Source: Bacteroidota bacterium
Lineage (GTDB): Bacteria > Bacteroidota > Bacteroidia > Chitinophagales > BACL12
DNA: 64,000 nucleotides
NCBI GenBank assembly: GCA_016124275.1
Contig: WGOA01000052.1
Span: 1 to 64,000, forward strand
Direction of reading: 5' to 3'
Shown: positions 9,921-19,574 of the stretch, piece after piece
Layout of the letters: every line of letters begins with the position of its first letter
Position numbering within the stretch: position 1 is the first letter of the stretch
Position numbers and translations under genes: made by a program
Notes under the pieces: model-generated
What the model saw: the letters and a program-made list of their open reading frames with translations, nothing else
What the model was told of the DNA's origin: nothing
Database searches by the model: none

Positions 9921-11138
9921 ATGCCCCGCGTCCTTCGCATCATTAACCGGCTCAACCTCGGTGGCCCCACGTTCAACGCGTCGTACCTGACCCGTTATCT
10001 GGCCCCGGAGTACGAAACGTTGCTCGTTTCCGGCATGAAAGACGATTCCGAAGCCTCCAGTGAGTTCATTCCCCATAGCTTGGGCATAGAGCCGCGTTTT
10101 GTGCAGCACATGCAGCGCGAATTGAGCCCGCAAAAGGATTATCTGGCTTATCGCGAATTGCGCAGCATCATCCGCGAGTTTAAGCCCGACATCGTGCACA
10201 CGCACGCGGCCAAGCCAGGAACGGTAGGCCGTCTGGCAGCCTTTCACGAAGGGGTACCCGTAGTGCTGCATACGTTTCACGGCCATGTTTTTCACTCCTA
10301 TTTCGGGCCCGGCAAAACGCGGGTGTTCCTTGAAATTGAGCGTTACCTGGCCCGTAAAAGCAGCGGCATTATCGCCATAAGCCCGAGCCAGAAGCAGGAA
10401 CTGAGCCGCAATTTTCGCATCACCACCGAAGACCGCATCCACGTGGTGCCCCTGGGTTTTGACCTGGACCGTTTCCGCAGCGATCGCGACCAAAAGCGCA
10501 CGGCCTTTCGCGAGCGCTACAAGTTGCAACCTGGCGACGTCGCAGTGGGCATCGTCGGGCGTTTGGTGCCGGTCAAGCAACACGGGTTGTTCCTCAAGGC
10601 TTTTGCTGACGCCGAGGGCCGCTACCGGGCCCAAAACCCGGCTGGCCGCCTCGTCGCCTTCCTCATCGGCGACGGCGAAAGCCGCGCAGCCGTTGAGACC
10701 CAGTGCCGTGAAAACCAGCTCGCTTTTACCGCCGCCCATGACGATCAGCCTCCGCTACCCGCCATAGAAACACCTGTGGTTTTCACCAGCTGGATCAAGG
10801 ACGTGGACCGGGCCTTCGCCGGCCTGGACATCATAGCGCTGAGTTCGCTCAATGAAGGAACCCCGGTAAGCCTGATCGAAGCGCTCGCCGCAGGAAAGCC
10901 GCTGGTCAGCACCGATGTTGGGGGCATCCGCGACATCCTTCCCCCGGAATTCCTGACTTACCTTATTGAAAAATCGGATCACGCCGGCTTCGCCGATCGT
11001 CTGTTGGCACTGGCTTCAGACGCTGAACTGCGCGCCACGCTTGGCCGTACTGGCGAGCAGGAAGTCTTTGAGCGTTTTGGCTACCAGCGCCTGGTGCGCG
11101 ATGTGGCTTCGCTTTATGAGCAACTGCTGGCCCGCTAA
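9921..11138 (+). CDS. GT4-family glycosyltransferase
   Basis: RIINRLNLGGPTFNASYLTRYL; HTHAAKPGTVGR; SSLNEGTPVSLIEALAAGKPLVSTDVGG. Confidence 0.92.
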   Translation: MPRVLRIINRLNLGGPTFNASYLTRYLAPEYETLLVSGMKDDSEASSEFIPHSLGIEPRFVQHMQRELSPQKDYLAYRELRSIIREFKPDIVHTHAAKPGTVGRLAAFHEGVPVVLHTFHGHVFHSYFGPGKTRVFLEIERYLARKSSGIIAISPSQKQELSRNFRITTEDRIHVVPLGFDLDRFRSDRDQKRTAFRERYKLQPGDVAVGIVGRLVPVKQHGLFLKAFADAEGRYRAQNPAGRLVAFLIGDGESRAAVETQCRENQLAFTAAHDDQPPLPAIETPVVFTSWIKDVDRAFAGLDIIALSSLNEGTPVSLIEALAAGKPLVSTDVGGIRDILPPEFLTYLIEKSDHAGFADRLLALASDAELRATLGRTGEQEVFERFGYQRLVRDVASLYEQLLAR

Positions 11139-11161
11139 TCCTGATCTCTTACCTTTATCCC

Positions 11162-11557
11162 ATGACCTGGCTTGCTGTAGCATTTGGCGGCGCAATTGGC
11201 TCTATGTTGCGCTACGGCGTTAGCCTCGCGGCGCTGCAGGGTTACCTCGGCAACCCCAATGCCGCCTTTCCGCTGGGCACTTTCCTGATCAATGTGCTTG
11301 GCTCCTTCCTCATGGGCTTGCTCTGGGGCTGGCAGAGCGCGCAACCGGACGCGTGGTCACCGGTGCAACGCGGGGCAGTCTTTAGCGGCCTGCTCGGCGG
11401 CTTCACCACCTTCTCGGCCTTCTCATTGGAAGGGCTCCAGTTGTTCCGCGCGGGCCATCAGAACATGGCGCTGGCATATCTAGGTGGAAGTGTCCTCTTG
11501 GGCACTGCAGCTGCAGCACTCGGATTCTGGCTGGGGCAGCGTTGGGCGGCGGGGTAA
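11162..11557 (+). CDS. crcB: fluoride efflux channel CrcB/Fluc
   Basis: GGAIGSMLRYGVS; GTFLINVLGSFLMG; GLLGGFTTFSAFSLE signatures; 131 aa. Confidence 0.95.
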   Translation: MTWLAVAFGGAIGSMLRYGVSLAALQGYLGNPNAAFPLGTFLINVLGSFLMGLLWGWQSAQPDAWSPVQRGAVFSGLLGGFTTFSAFSLEGLQLFRAGHQNMALAYLGGSVLLGTAAAALGFWLGQRWAAG

Positions 11558-11569
11558 GACGAGTGGCAT

Positions 11570-12436
11570 TCAAGGCAACGAGTTCTTAAAATCCTCATAC
11601 CGATCCACAAACGTTCCGCCTTCGCCGCACCCGAGCTCTTCCCAAAAACCGAGGATGTCCTCAACGCGGTTATCCGGGTCTGGGTGGCTGGATAAAAACT
11701 GCGGTGGGGTAGGCGTACCCGCCGCCACCAACTTTTCAAAGAAGCGGGCAGCGCCCCGTGCATCGTATTCCGTGCCGCAGAGGTAGCGCACCGAGTACTC
11801 ATCGCTTTGCTCTTCGTGGTTGCGGCTAAACTTGAGCACCACCAGCGATGCGGCAATGTCCGTCAGGCTGCTGCTGCTGTTGCCCAGCACAATGCCGAGC
11901 AGCAACTGAATGCCGTAGAGCTGGGTCAACTGATCAGTGCTGTGGCGGAGGGCGGCATGGGCAATTTCGTGGCCCATCACACCGGCCAACTGATCTTCGG
12001 AATCCAAATACTTGACCAAACCGGTATAGACGTAGATGTAACCGCCGGGTGTGCAAAAAGCGTTCAACACCTCATCGTCTTCAATCAACTTCACCTCCCA
12101 GGCAAAGGCGGCCTCGTTGTCCACCTCGGCATTGTCCAGAATTTCATCGCGGATGCGGCGCAGATGCCCATAGGCCTCCGGATACAGCCCTTCCGACAAA
12201 ATTGGGTAAGTAGCCGGATCCGCTTCAATTTCATCGCTGACCTGCATGCCCAGATCGATGTCGTCCTGTACCGAAAACAGGTTGATGCCGCCGCCGTCTT
12301 TCTTGCAGGAAGAAGACACAGCAGCAATCAAAAGCAGGGACAGCAATGCGCTGCTCCATTTTGGGCGAAGGGTATTGGTGGTTATCACAGCGTTAAAACT
12401 ACTCCGATAAAGTCTATGCTTGGGAAAGGCTAACAA
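11570..12436 (-). CDS. M48-family metalloprotease, lipoprotein
   Basis: HEIAHAALRHSTDQ zinc motif; lipobox-like SSSCKKDG; true start may be downstream of 12436. Confidence 0.85.
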   Translation of the reverse strand: MLAFPKHRLYRSSFNAVITTNTLRPKWSSALLSLLLIAAVSSSCKKDGGGINLFSVQDDIDLGMQVSDEIEADPATYPILSEGLYPEAYGHLRRIRDEILDNAEVDNEAAFAWEVKLIEDDEVLNAFCTPGGYIYVYTGLVKYLDSEDQLAGVMGHEIAHAALRHSTDQLTQLYGIQLLLGIVLGNSSSSLTDIAASLVVLKFSRNHEEQSDEYSVRYLCGTEYDARGAARFFEKLVAAGTPTPPQFLSSHPDPDNRVEDILGFWEELGCGEGGTFVDRYEDFKNSLP

Positions 12437-12469
12437 ACGTCGGCCAGTTGGCTACACAAATGCCACGGC

Positions 12470-13612
12470 TTAATCCGGCCTGACCCAATCTGCATAATTG
12501 CCTGGATGGATCAGCCGGAATTCAGCTTCCGGATAGGTCTGCGCCCAGGCAACGGGAGTTTTGGGCTTTTTTTCGGCGTTCCATTTGAATTCGTAGGCGA
12601 AAAGTTGGCCTTCGCGTTCTTCTACCCAATCAATTTCCTGTTGATCATAGGTTCTCCAGAAATAATTACTGGAAAATACATTGTGGTAATTTTGAAACTT
12701 AATGCGTTCGCTGATCATGTAGTTTTCCCACAGAACACCTTGGTCATTTCGGGCAGAAAGCGGATTGAAGTTGGCGATCAACGTGTTTCGTAAACCGTTA
12801 TCGTGGAAATACCAGCGGCTATTTTTGGATACTTCCTTGCGCAGGTTTTTGCTGAACCCGCCAATGCGGTAGATCACAAATAATTTCGCCAATAGGTCAA
12901 GGTACTTTTCGACCGTATTTTTACTCATGTTTAATTGACGACCCAGTTCCTGGTGCGAAACTTCCTGACCAACCTGAAAAGCGATAAGCTTTAATAACGC
13001 GAGCATTTTGTCCGAAGCCCTGATCCCGTCGATGGCCAATATGTCTTTGAGCAGGTAGTCGTTAACCAGTTCGCGCAGGTATGCCGCTTTGCCGGTGTTG
13101 CTCATTATGCTGAGCAATTCCGGGTAGTTGCCATAAACCAGGCGGTCGTGCAACTTGTCCTTTCTTTCCAAAATGTTTTCTATGGAGTCGTACTCTTGCT
13201 CCGCCAAGGCAAAGAGATTTAACGTGATTTTACGGCCAGTTAAGGGCTCGCCTGTATGTTGCTGGAGATCAAATGATGACGAGCCTGACACCAGAATTTT
13301 CAGCCCTTCGACGTGATCTACTATCAGTTTCAGTTTGGCACCGATGTCAGGTATTTTTTGGGCTTCATCAATCACCAACAGGCTGATGCTGCTAAAGGTG
13401 CTCTTGTAGTGAGCAATGGTCCGGCGCTCCAACAGCTCCTGAGCGGCCAGGTCCTCGCCATTCAACAGAAGGTGCGGCTCCTTGCTTTTTTTGATGATTT
13501 GCTCCAGCAACACGGTTTTGCCTACCCTCCTCGGACCGAGGAGCATAACCACTTTGTCTGTTTGGAGACCCGTAAGCACCTGGGCTTCCACAATCCTTGG
13601 TAGTAAAGGCAT
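12470..13612 (-). CDS. AAA ATPase, DUF4143 type (P-loop + winged-helix + PD-(D/E)XK-like C-terminus)
   Basis: MLLGPRRVGKTVLLEQ Walker A; LLVIDEAQKIPD Walker B; SHQELGRQLNMSKNTVEKYLDLLAKLFVI winged-helix; EIDWVEEREGQLFAYEFKW. Confidence 0.9.
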   Translation of the reverse strand: MPLLPRIVEAQVLTGLQTDKVVMLLGPRRVGKTVLLEQIIKKSKEPHLLLNGEDLAAQELLERRTIAHYKSTFSSISLLVIDEAQKIPDIGAKLKLIVDHVEGLKILVSGSSSFDLQQHTGEPLTGRKITLNLFALAEQEYDSIENILERKDKLHDRLVYGNYPELLSIMSNTGKAAYLRELVNDYLLKDILAIDGIRASDKMLALLKLIAFQVGQEVSHQELGRQLNMSKNTVEKYLDLLAKLFVIYRIGGFSKNLRKEVSKNSRWYFHDNGLRNTLIANFNPLSARNDQGVLWENYMISERIKFQNYHNVFSSNYFWRTYDQQEIDWVEEREGQLFAYEFKWNAEKKPKTPVAWAQTYPEAEFRLIHPGNYADWVRPD

Positions 13613-13636
13613 CTGGCTATTTTTTGGAGAAGCCCT

Positions 13637-13662
13637 CGACGCAATTTAGCTAAATTAAGTCA
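13637..13662. promoter_or_regulatory. palindromic operator-like site 1 (imperfect)
   Basis: CGACGCA-ATTTAGCTAAAT-TAAGTCA. Confidence 0.6.
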
Positions 13663-13668
13663 ATAAAC

Positions 13669-13694
13669 TGACACTATTTAGCTAAATTTAGTCA
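13669..13694. promoter_or_regulatory. palindromic operator-like site 2 (imperfect)
   Basis: TGACACT-ATTTAGCTAAAT-TTAGTCA, 32 bp after site 1. Confidence 0.6.
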
Positions 13695-13700
13695 ACGTAC

Positions 13701-13726
13701 TGACGCTATTTAGCTAAATAGCGTCA
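13701..13726. promoter_or_regulatory. palindromic operator-like site 3 (perfect 26-bp palindrome)
   Basis: TGACGCT-ATTTAGCTAAAT-AGCGTCA, 32 bp after site 2. Confidence 0.65.
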
Positions 13727-13746
13727 ATTAAAGCACCTGCGACCCC

Positions 13747-14604
13747 TCACCTCCGCCCCAGGTAAGCCGCGGTCTTTTTGACCACCAGTGCCAGGTCATC
13801 GGGCAGTTCAGCACCGGGCCAGGGGTTGGTTCCGCCAAAGCCGTGGTCGGCGCCGATGATGGTTTCCAGTTCGGAATTGGGGCTGTTTTCGTAGAGGTGC
13901 AGTGCGGCAGAATAGGGCACCACCGGGTCGGCTGTGCCGTGCACCACGAGGTAGGGCTGGTTCAGCCCGCGCAGTGCACCGTCCAGGTCCAGGCGGTCGG
14001 TGTGCGCCACAAAGTCTTCGTAGAGCTGGAAATACAGCGGCATTTGCTGCTTGGTGCGGCTGTTTTCCACGTACACCACGCCTTTTTCGCGCCAGCGGTC
14101 CACGTCATCTGCCCGAATGTAGTTGTCCAGGCTGCCCACTCCGGCCCAACTGACCACGCGCTTAACCCGCTCGTCCTCATGGGCTTTGAGCAGGGCGGTG
14201 GCGCCACCCCGGCTGTGGCCGATCAGATTGACTTGCGCCGGGTCAATGCTAAAGGTGTGCAACTGCTCACCGGATAGCGCCCCGTCCAGCACGGTGCCCA
14301 GATCGTCGAGTTCCCGGCTGAAATTGTTGTTTCCAAAGGCTTCCAGGTCATCGAAAGCCAAGGGATTTTGTAGCGTGGTCCCGTTGTGCGAAAAATTGAA
14401 TTTGATGAAAGCAAATCCGGCCTCCACAAATTCGCGGGCCACCAACTCCCAGCAGCCGTAGTCTTTGTAGCCTTTGAAACCGTGCACGAAGACCACCAAG
14501 GGGTGGTGCGGCCCTGCGTCCGGGGCGTAAACGTCTAGCAAAAACGGGCGGCCTGCGCTGCCCGATAACTGGATATTTTTTTGAACGTTCATAACTTTTG
14601 GCAA
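13747..14604 (-). CDS. alpha/beta hydrolase
   Basis: LVVFVHGFKGYKDYG; LIGHSRGGATAL nucleophile elbow; DPVVPYS; ADHGFGGTNP. Confidence 0.88.
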   Translation of the reverse strand: MPKVMNVQKNIQLSGSAGRPFLLDVYAPDAGPHHPLVVFVHGFKGYKDYGCWELVAREFVEAGFAFIKFNFSHNGTTLQNPLAFDDLEAFGNNNFSRELDDLGTVLDGALSGEQLHTFSIDPAQVNLIGHSRGGATALLKAHEDERVKRVVSWAGVGSLDNYIRADDVDRWREKGVVYVENSRTKQQMPLYFQLYEDFVAHTDRLDLDGALRGLNQPYLVVHGTADPVVPYSAALHLYENSPNSELETIIGADHGFGGTNPWPGAELPDDLALVVKKTAAYLGRR

Positions 14605-14783
14605 AAGGAAACTCCAAAATCTTGGGCCGGGCGGTGAAACTTGCGCACAGCGCCGCGAAGGCTCTCGACTCGCGCCGCAAAGCTCGCAGGGTTGGCCCGG
14701 CTCAGCCCTGCTTCAGCCTCCAAGTTCGGCAGGGAAATCGACTTATTGAGCGCAGCGGGCTTAGCTTTGCCCAAAATTCCGGC

Positions 14784-15758
14784 ATGTCCAATGAGCTGGC
14801 CCAAATCCAGCATCCCATCCGGGAGGAGCTCGACACTTTCGAGCGCAAGTTTCGCGAGAGCGTAAAAAGCAACGTGGCCCTGCTGGACCGGGTCATGTAC
14901 TACATTGTCAAACGCAAGGGCAAGCAGGTTCGCCCCATGTTTGTGATGCTTTCTGCGCAATTATGCGGAAAAATTGGGGAGCCAACCTACGTGGCCGCTT
15001 CGCTTATTGAGTTGCTGCACACAGCCACGCTGGTGCACGACGACGTGGTGGATGACGCCTACATGCGCCGCGGTTTTTTCAGCATTAACCACCTGTGGAA
15101 GAACAAAATTGCCGTGTTGGTCGGCGATTACCTGTTGTCCAAGGGCCTGCTGCTCAGCTTAGAATCCGGCCAAACGCAAATTCTGCAAATCACCTCTACA
15201 GCCGTGCTCGAAATGGCTGAAGGCGAGCTGCTGCAGATGGAAAAGGCCCGGAAACTGGACATTCAGGAGTCCATTTACTTTGACATCATCAGGCGAAAAA
15301 CGGCATCGCTCATCGCGGCCAGTTGCGCGGCGGGTGCCGCTTCCACCATCACCGATGCGGAAACCATCGAACGGCTGCGTCAATTCGGTGAGCTGATCGG
15401 CATCGCGTTTCAAATCAAAGACGACCTGTTCGACTACGGTCCCGACGACGTCGGCAAGCCCACCGGCATCGACATCAAGGAGCGCAAAATGACCTTGCCG
15501 CTGATCTACGCCTTGAGCAAGGCCAACCGCAGCGATAAGCGACGGATCATTTCGCTCGTCAAAGGGGGAGGGGACGACCGCGAAAAAGTGAACGAAGTGA
15601 TCGGTTTTGTGCAGGCCAGCGGCGGCATGGATTACGCGCGGCAGGCCATGTACCAATACCAGGAACGCGCCTTTGTGTTGTTGCGCGAATTTGACCCTTC
15701 GCCCACCCGCGATTCGCTGGAGCAATTGGTGCGTTACGTGACGGAGCGGGAAAAGTAA
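14784..15758 (+). CDS. polyprenyl synthetase
   Basis: LLHTATLVHDDVVDDAYMRRG first Asp-rich motif; GIAFQIKDDLFDYG second motif; start corrected to MSNELAQIQHPI. Confidence 0.92.
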   Translation: MSNELAQIQHPIREELDTFERKFRESVKSNVALLDRVMYYIVKRKGKQVRPMFVMLSAQLCGKIGEPTYVAASLIELLHTATLVHDDVVDDAYMRRGFFSINHLWKNKIAVLVGDYLLSKGLLLSLESGQTQILQITSTAVLEMAEGELLQMEKARKLDIQESIYFDIIRRKTASLIAASCAAGAASTITDAETIERLRQFGELIGIAFQIKDDLFDYGPDDVGKPTGIDIKERKMTLPLIYALSKANRSDKRRIISLVKGGGDDREKVNEVIGFVQASGGMDYARQAMYQYQERAFVLLREFDPSPTRDSLEQLVRYVTEREK

Positions 15759-15825
15759 ACGCGCAAAGTAAACGCGCAAAGACGGCGGCCTAACAATCGG
15801 CCTACCCACGAGCGCAAGGCTAGCC

Positions 15826-17127
15826 TCAGCCCTTCACCAATTTGGGCAGCGTAAAACAGAAGGTCGTCCCTTCGCCGGGGCTGCTTTCGGCCCAGATGCG
15901 GCCGCCATGGCGCTCCACAATTTTCTTGCACACCGCCAGACCGATGCCCGCGCCTTCGTATTCGTCGCGGTTGTGCAGGCGGCGGAAGATGCCAAAGATC
16001 TTGTCCATGCCGTCTTCGGGAATGCCGATGCCGTTGTCGCGCACGCTGAATTTCCAATGGTCGCCGCCCGAAGCCGGATCCACTTCGCCCTCAATGCGAA
16101 TCATGGGCTGGGCGCTGGTGTTGAATTTTATGCCGTTGCTGACCAGGTTCTGGAAAAGTTGGCCCAGTTGCACCGCGTTGCCGCGCACCACAGGCAGTTC
16201 GCCGAAGATCACTTCAACCTGCCGCTCCTGAATCTGGTTGGCCAGGTTGCGCAGCACGCCTTCCAGAATTTCGTGCACCGACACTGTTTCCAGGTCCTTC
16301 TGCCCGCGACTGTCCAGGCTGCTGTAATCCAGCAGGCCCGTGATCAGCGCTTCCATGCGCCGCGAGCCCTGCACGATGTATTCCATGAACTCCTGGCCTT
16401 CCTCATCAATGGAAGGGCCGTGGCGGCGCTGCAACAGTTGCGCAAAACTGATGATGGTTCGAATGGGCTCCTTGAGGTCATGTGCAGCGATGTACGCGAA
16501 TTGCTCCAGTTCCAGGTTGGTGGAAATGTAGCGGTTCAGCTCCGCATTGGTGCGGGCCATATCAGCGGCGCGGCGTTCCGCACTGGCGCGCTGCAACTTC
16601 AGCGCACTGATGTCGCGGGTTACCTGCAAGCCACCGGTAACATCGCCTTCGGTATCCCGGATCGGAACCAGGTCAACCTGGTAAAAGCGGCCCTGGTCTT
16701 CAACTTCCTTGCTAAAGGTCTGACCCCGGAGCGTGCCCCGAAAATGCGCTTCCCATTGCCGCCAGCCCCGGCCATCGGGCAGGAGATCGAGCACACTGCG
16801 GCCAACAATGTCTGATGAATGGTAGCCAAGGGTATCCAACAGCGGTCCTTCGGCCATTTGAAAGCGCAGTTGCCGGTCAAAGGCCACCACAAAGGTGTCC
16901 GGGAGAAGGGCAGGCAGCGCCTGGTAGAAGGGTAGTGTTTTTTCCAACTGTCTGAATTCCAACGCCATAAGCGCTTTTTGGGCTTCCAGTTCTGCAATAC
17001 GGCACTGGAGCCTGCTGATCTCAGCAGCCAGAAGTGTGGCATGGTCTGGCTCGGATTCGCTGGCGTCCTGGTGGTGGTTGGGCAGCGCTCCGGTCAAAAT
17101 GCCTGGGTTTGGGCGCGAAAAGGGCAT
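15826..17127 (-). CDS. PAS-domain sensor histidine kinase
   Basis: YIAAHDLKEPIRTIISF H-box; FSVRDNGIGIPEDG; GAGIGLAVCKKIVERHGGRIWAESSPGEGTTFCFTLP. Confidence 0.93.
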   Translation of the reverse strand: MPFSRPNPGILTGALPNHHQDASESEPDHATLLAAEISRLQCRIAELEAQKALMALEFRQLEKTLPFYQALPALLPDTFVVAFDRQLRFQMAEGPLLDTLGYHSSDIVGRSVLDLLPDGRGWRQWEAHFRGTLRGQTFSKEVEDQGRFYQVDLVPIRDTEGDVTGGLQVTRDISALKLQRASAERRAADMARTNAELNRYISTNLELEQFAYIAAHDLKEPIRTIISFAQLLQRRHGPSIDEEGQEFMEYIVQGSRRMEALITGLLDYSSLDSRGQKDLETVSVHEILEGVLRNLANQIQERQVEVIFGELPVVRGNAVQLGQLFQNLVSNGIKFNTSAQPMIRIEGEVDPASGGDHWKFSVRDNGIGIPEDGMDKIFGIFRRLHNRDEYEGAGIGLAVCKKIVERHGGRIWAESSPGEGTTFCFTLPKLVKG

Positions 17128-17183
17128 GGCGTAGTTCGTTATACCCGGGTTCCGGGCATAAGGTTACGTTTGGTGCAACTTTT

Positions 17184-18749
17184 TTACCCTGGCGTTGGAG
17201 CCCCGCGACCGTCAGCCAAAATCTCCTCCAAATACTCCCGCGTATTGCTCAACCGGGGCACTTTGTGCTGCCCGCCCAGCTTGCCCTTGCGTTTGAGCCA
17301 ATCGTAAAAGGTGTTATGGGGCACAGCGTGCAGAATGGGCATGCCCAGGGCCATGTCTTTGTGGCGCTTGGCGGCGTAGTCGCTGTTGATTTCCTTCAGC
17401 GTGCGGTCCAGGGCTTCAGTAAAAGCTTGCAGCGACTCCGGCGGCGTATCGAACTCCACCAGCCACTCGTGACCGCCCTTTTCGCCCGCTTCAAAATAAA
17501 TGGGGGCTGCCGTGTACTCGCGCACCAGCGCGCCGGTAGCCGCAGAGGCCTGCTCAATAGCGCGGTCGGCATTTTCTACAATCACTTCTTCGCCGAACGC
17601 GTTGATGAAATGGCGTATGCGGCCGGCTACCTGTACGCGGAACGGATTGAGGCTGGTGATGCGCACCGTATCGCCGATGCGGTAGCGCCACAAACCGGCG
17701 TTGGTGCTGATGACCAGCGCGTACACTTTGCCCAGTTCCAGCCCCTCCAACCCCACGGTCCGCGGCTCAGACTTGTCAAATTCTGACACGGGGATGAACT
17801 CGTAGTAGATGCCGTAGTCCAGCATGAGCAGCAGATCGTGGCTGTCCAGCTGGTCCTGAATGGCAAAGAAACCCTCAGAGGCATTATAGGTTTCTAAATA
17901 CGTCATGTCGGGCGAAGGGATCAGTTCCCTGAACCGCTTTCGGTAGGGAGCAAAGCTGACGCCTCCGTGGATGTAAAGTTCCAGGTTGGGCCAGATGTCC
18001 AGGAGGTTGCTCTTGCCGGTTTTTTTGAACAAATGTTCAATCAATACGATGGTCCAGGTGGGCACGCCCGCAATGTGGGTGACGTTTTGCTTCAGGGTGG
18101 TTTCGACCATGCGCTCAATCTTTTCCTCCCAGTCGTCCAGCAGGGCAATGGACAAGTCCGGCGTTCGAATAAAGCGCGCTGCCATGGGCATGTTTTGCAT
18201 CATCACCGCGGAGACATCGCCGAAGTAGGTGCCCTCGTTGAGCTTGTTTACCTGGTGGCTGCCTCCCATGACCAGCCCCCGACCACTGAAAACTTTGGTG
18301 TCGGGCACCTGGTCGCAGTAGAGCGACATCAAATCCTTTCCCCCGGCAAAATGGCATTCTTCCAGGGCTTCTTTGCTGACCGGAATGAACTTGCTGCGCC
18401 CGGCGGTGGTGCCGGATGACTTGGCGAACCACTTGATTTCGGACGGCCACAAAAGCCCCTGCTCGCCGTTCATGACGCGCTCAATGGTGGGTTGCATTGC
18501 TTCGTAGTCCTGCACCGGCACGCGCTTCCGGAATTCTTCGGGCGTGCGAATGTCTGCGTAGCCGTGGTCGCGACCCCAGGTGCATTTGGCCCCGTCGTTC
18601 ATGAGCCTGCGGAATACTTCTTCCTGCACTTGATGCGGATGTTGCATGAAGTGTTCAATCTGGCCGATGCGCTGCTTGAGCATCCACGAGAACACAGCGT
18701 TGAACACGCCGCGGGGCACTTCAGAAGGTTTCTTAGGCAGAAAGGCCAA
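17184..18749 (-). CDS. GH3 auxin-responsive promoter family protein (acyl-adenylating fold)
   Basis: KSSGTTAGRSKFIPVS; YNASEGFFAIQ; GLWRYRIGDTVRITSLNPFRVQVAGRIRHFINAFGEEV. Confidence 0.92.
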   Translation of the reverse strand: MAFLPKKPSEVPRGVFNAVFSWMLKQRIGQIEHFMQHPHQVQEEVFRRLMNDGAKCTWGRDHGYADIRTPEEFRKRVPVQDYEAMQPTIERVMNGEQGLLWPSEIKWFAKSSGTTAGRSKFIPVSKEALEECHFAGGKDLMSLYCDQVPDTKVFSGRGLVMGGSHQVNKLNEGTYFGDVSAVMMQNMPMAARFIRTPDLSIALLDDWEEKIERMVETTLKQNVTHIAGVPTWTIVLIEHLFKKTGKSNLLDIWPNLELYIHGGVSFAPYRKRFRELIPSPDMTYLETYNASEGFFAIQDQLDSHDLLLMLDYGIYYEFIPVSEFDKSEPRTVGLEGLELGKVYALVISTNAGLWRYRIGDTVRITSLNPFRVQVAGRIRHFINAFGEEVIVENADRAIEQASAATGALVREYTAAPIYFEAGEKGGHEWLVEFDTPPESLQAFTEALDRTLKEINSDYAAKRHKDMALGMPILHAVPHNTFYDWLKRKGKLGGQHKVPRLSNTREYLEEILADGRGAPTPG

Positions 18750-18805
18750 GGCGGTCAGTTTTCCGAAATTTACAGAACGCTGGGCGAAAAATCCTCACCC
18801 GGCTT

Positions 18806-19567
18806 CTAAAGGGCTCCGGATGGGCTGGCACCCGATGGACGTTTGCGGCGCAGCTCAAAATTTTGACCCAGGTACACGCGCCTGACCTGTTCATCGGCGG
18901 CCAGCTCTTCGGCAGAGCCGGAGCGAAGAATTTTACCTTCGAACAACAGGTACGCGCGATCCGTGATGGACAGCGTTTCCTGCACGTTGTGGTCGGTGAT
19001 GAGCACGCCGATGTTGCGGTCGCGAAGGCCGCTGACGATGCCCTGAATGTCTTCAACGGCAATGGGATCGATGCCCGCGAAGGGTTCGTCCAGCAAGATA
19101 AACTTGGGATCTACGGCCAGGGCTCGCGCGATTTCCGTGCGGCGGCGTTCTCCGCCGGACAGTACATCGCCATTGCTTTTGCGCACGTTTTCCAGCCCGA
19201 ATTCGCCGATCAACTGCTCGAGTTTGGCGTGTTGGTCGGCCTTGCTCAGCCCGGTCATTTCCAGCACGGCTGCGATGTTGTCTTCTACGCTCAACTTTCT
19301 GAACACCGAGGCTTCCTGCGGCAGGTAGCCGATGCCCATTTTGGCCCGGCGAAACATGGGAAGCCGTGTGATGTCCTTTCCATCCAATTGGATGATGCCT
19401 TCTGCGGGTTTAACCAACCCCACAATCATATAAAAACTTGTGGTCTTGCCCGCGCCGTTGGGCCCAAGCAACCCGACAATTTCGCCCTGCCCCACCTGGA
19501 GGCTCACGTCATTGACAACGGCCCGCCCTTTGTAGCGCTTGATCAGATGGTCGGCTTTGAGGATCAT
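18806..19567 (-). CDS. lptB: LPS export ABC transporter ATP-binding protein
   Basis: [54 protein letters not shown]. Confidence 0.95.
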   Translation of the reverse strand: MILKADHLIKRYKGRAVVNDVSLQVGQGEIVGLLGPNGAGKTTSFYMIVGLVKPAEGIIQLDGKDITRLPMFRRAKMGIGYLPQEASVFRKLSVEDNIAAVLEMTGLSKADQHAKLEQLIGEFGLENVRKSNGDVLSGGERRRTEIARALAVDPKFILLDEPFAGIDPIAVEDIQGIVSGLRDRNIGVLITDHNVQETLSITDRAYLLFEGKILRSGSAEELAADEQVRRVYLGQNFELRRKRPSGASPSGAL

Positions 19568-19574
19568 GGTGGAG

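Noticed and set aside
9741-10739. 332-aa minus-strand ORF antisense to asnB2 and a GT4 gene
   Set aside because: Shadow ORF of strongly supported plus-strand genes.
11139-11161. Possible fluoride riboswitch before crcB
   Set aside because: Only 23 bp separates the preceding gene from crcB, too short for the aptamer.
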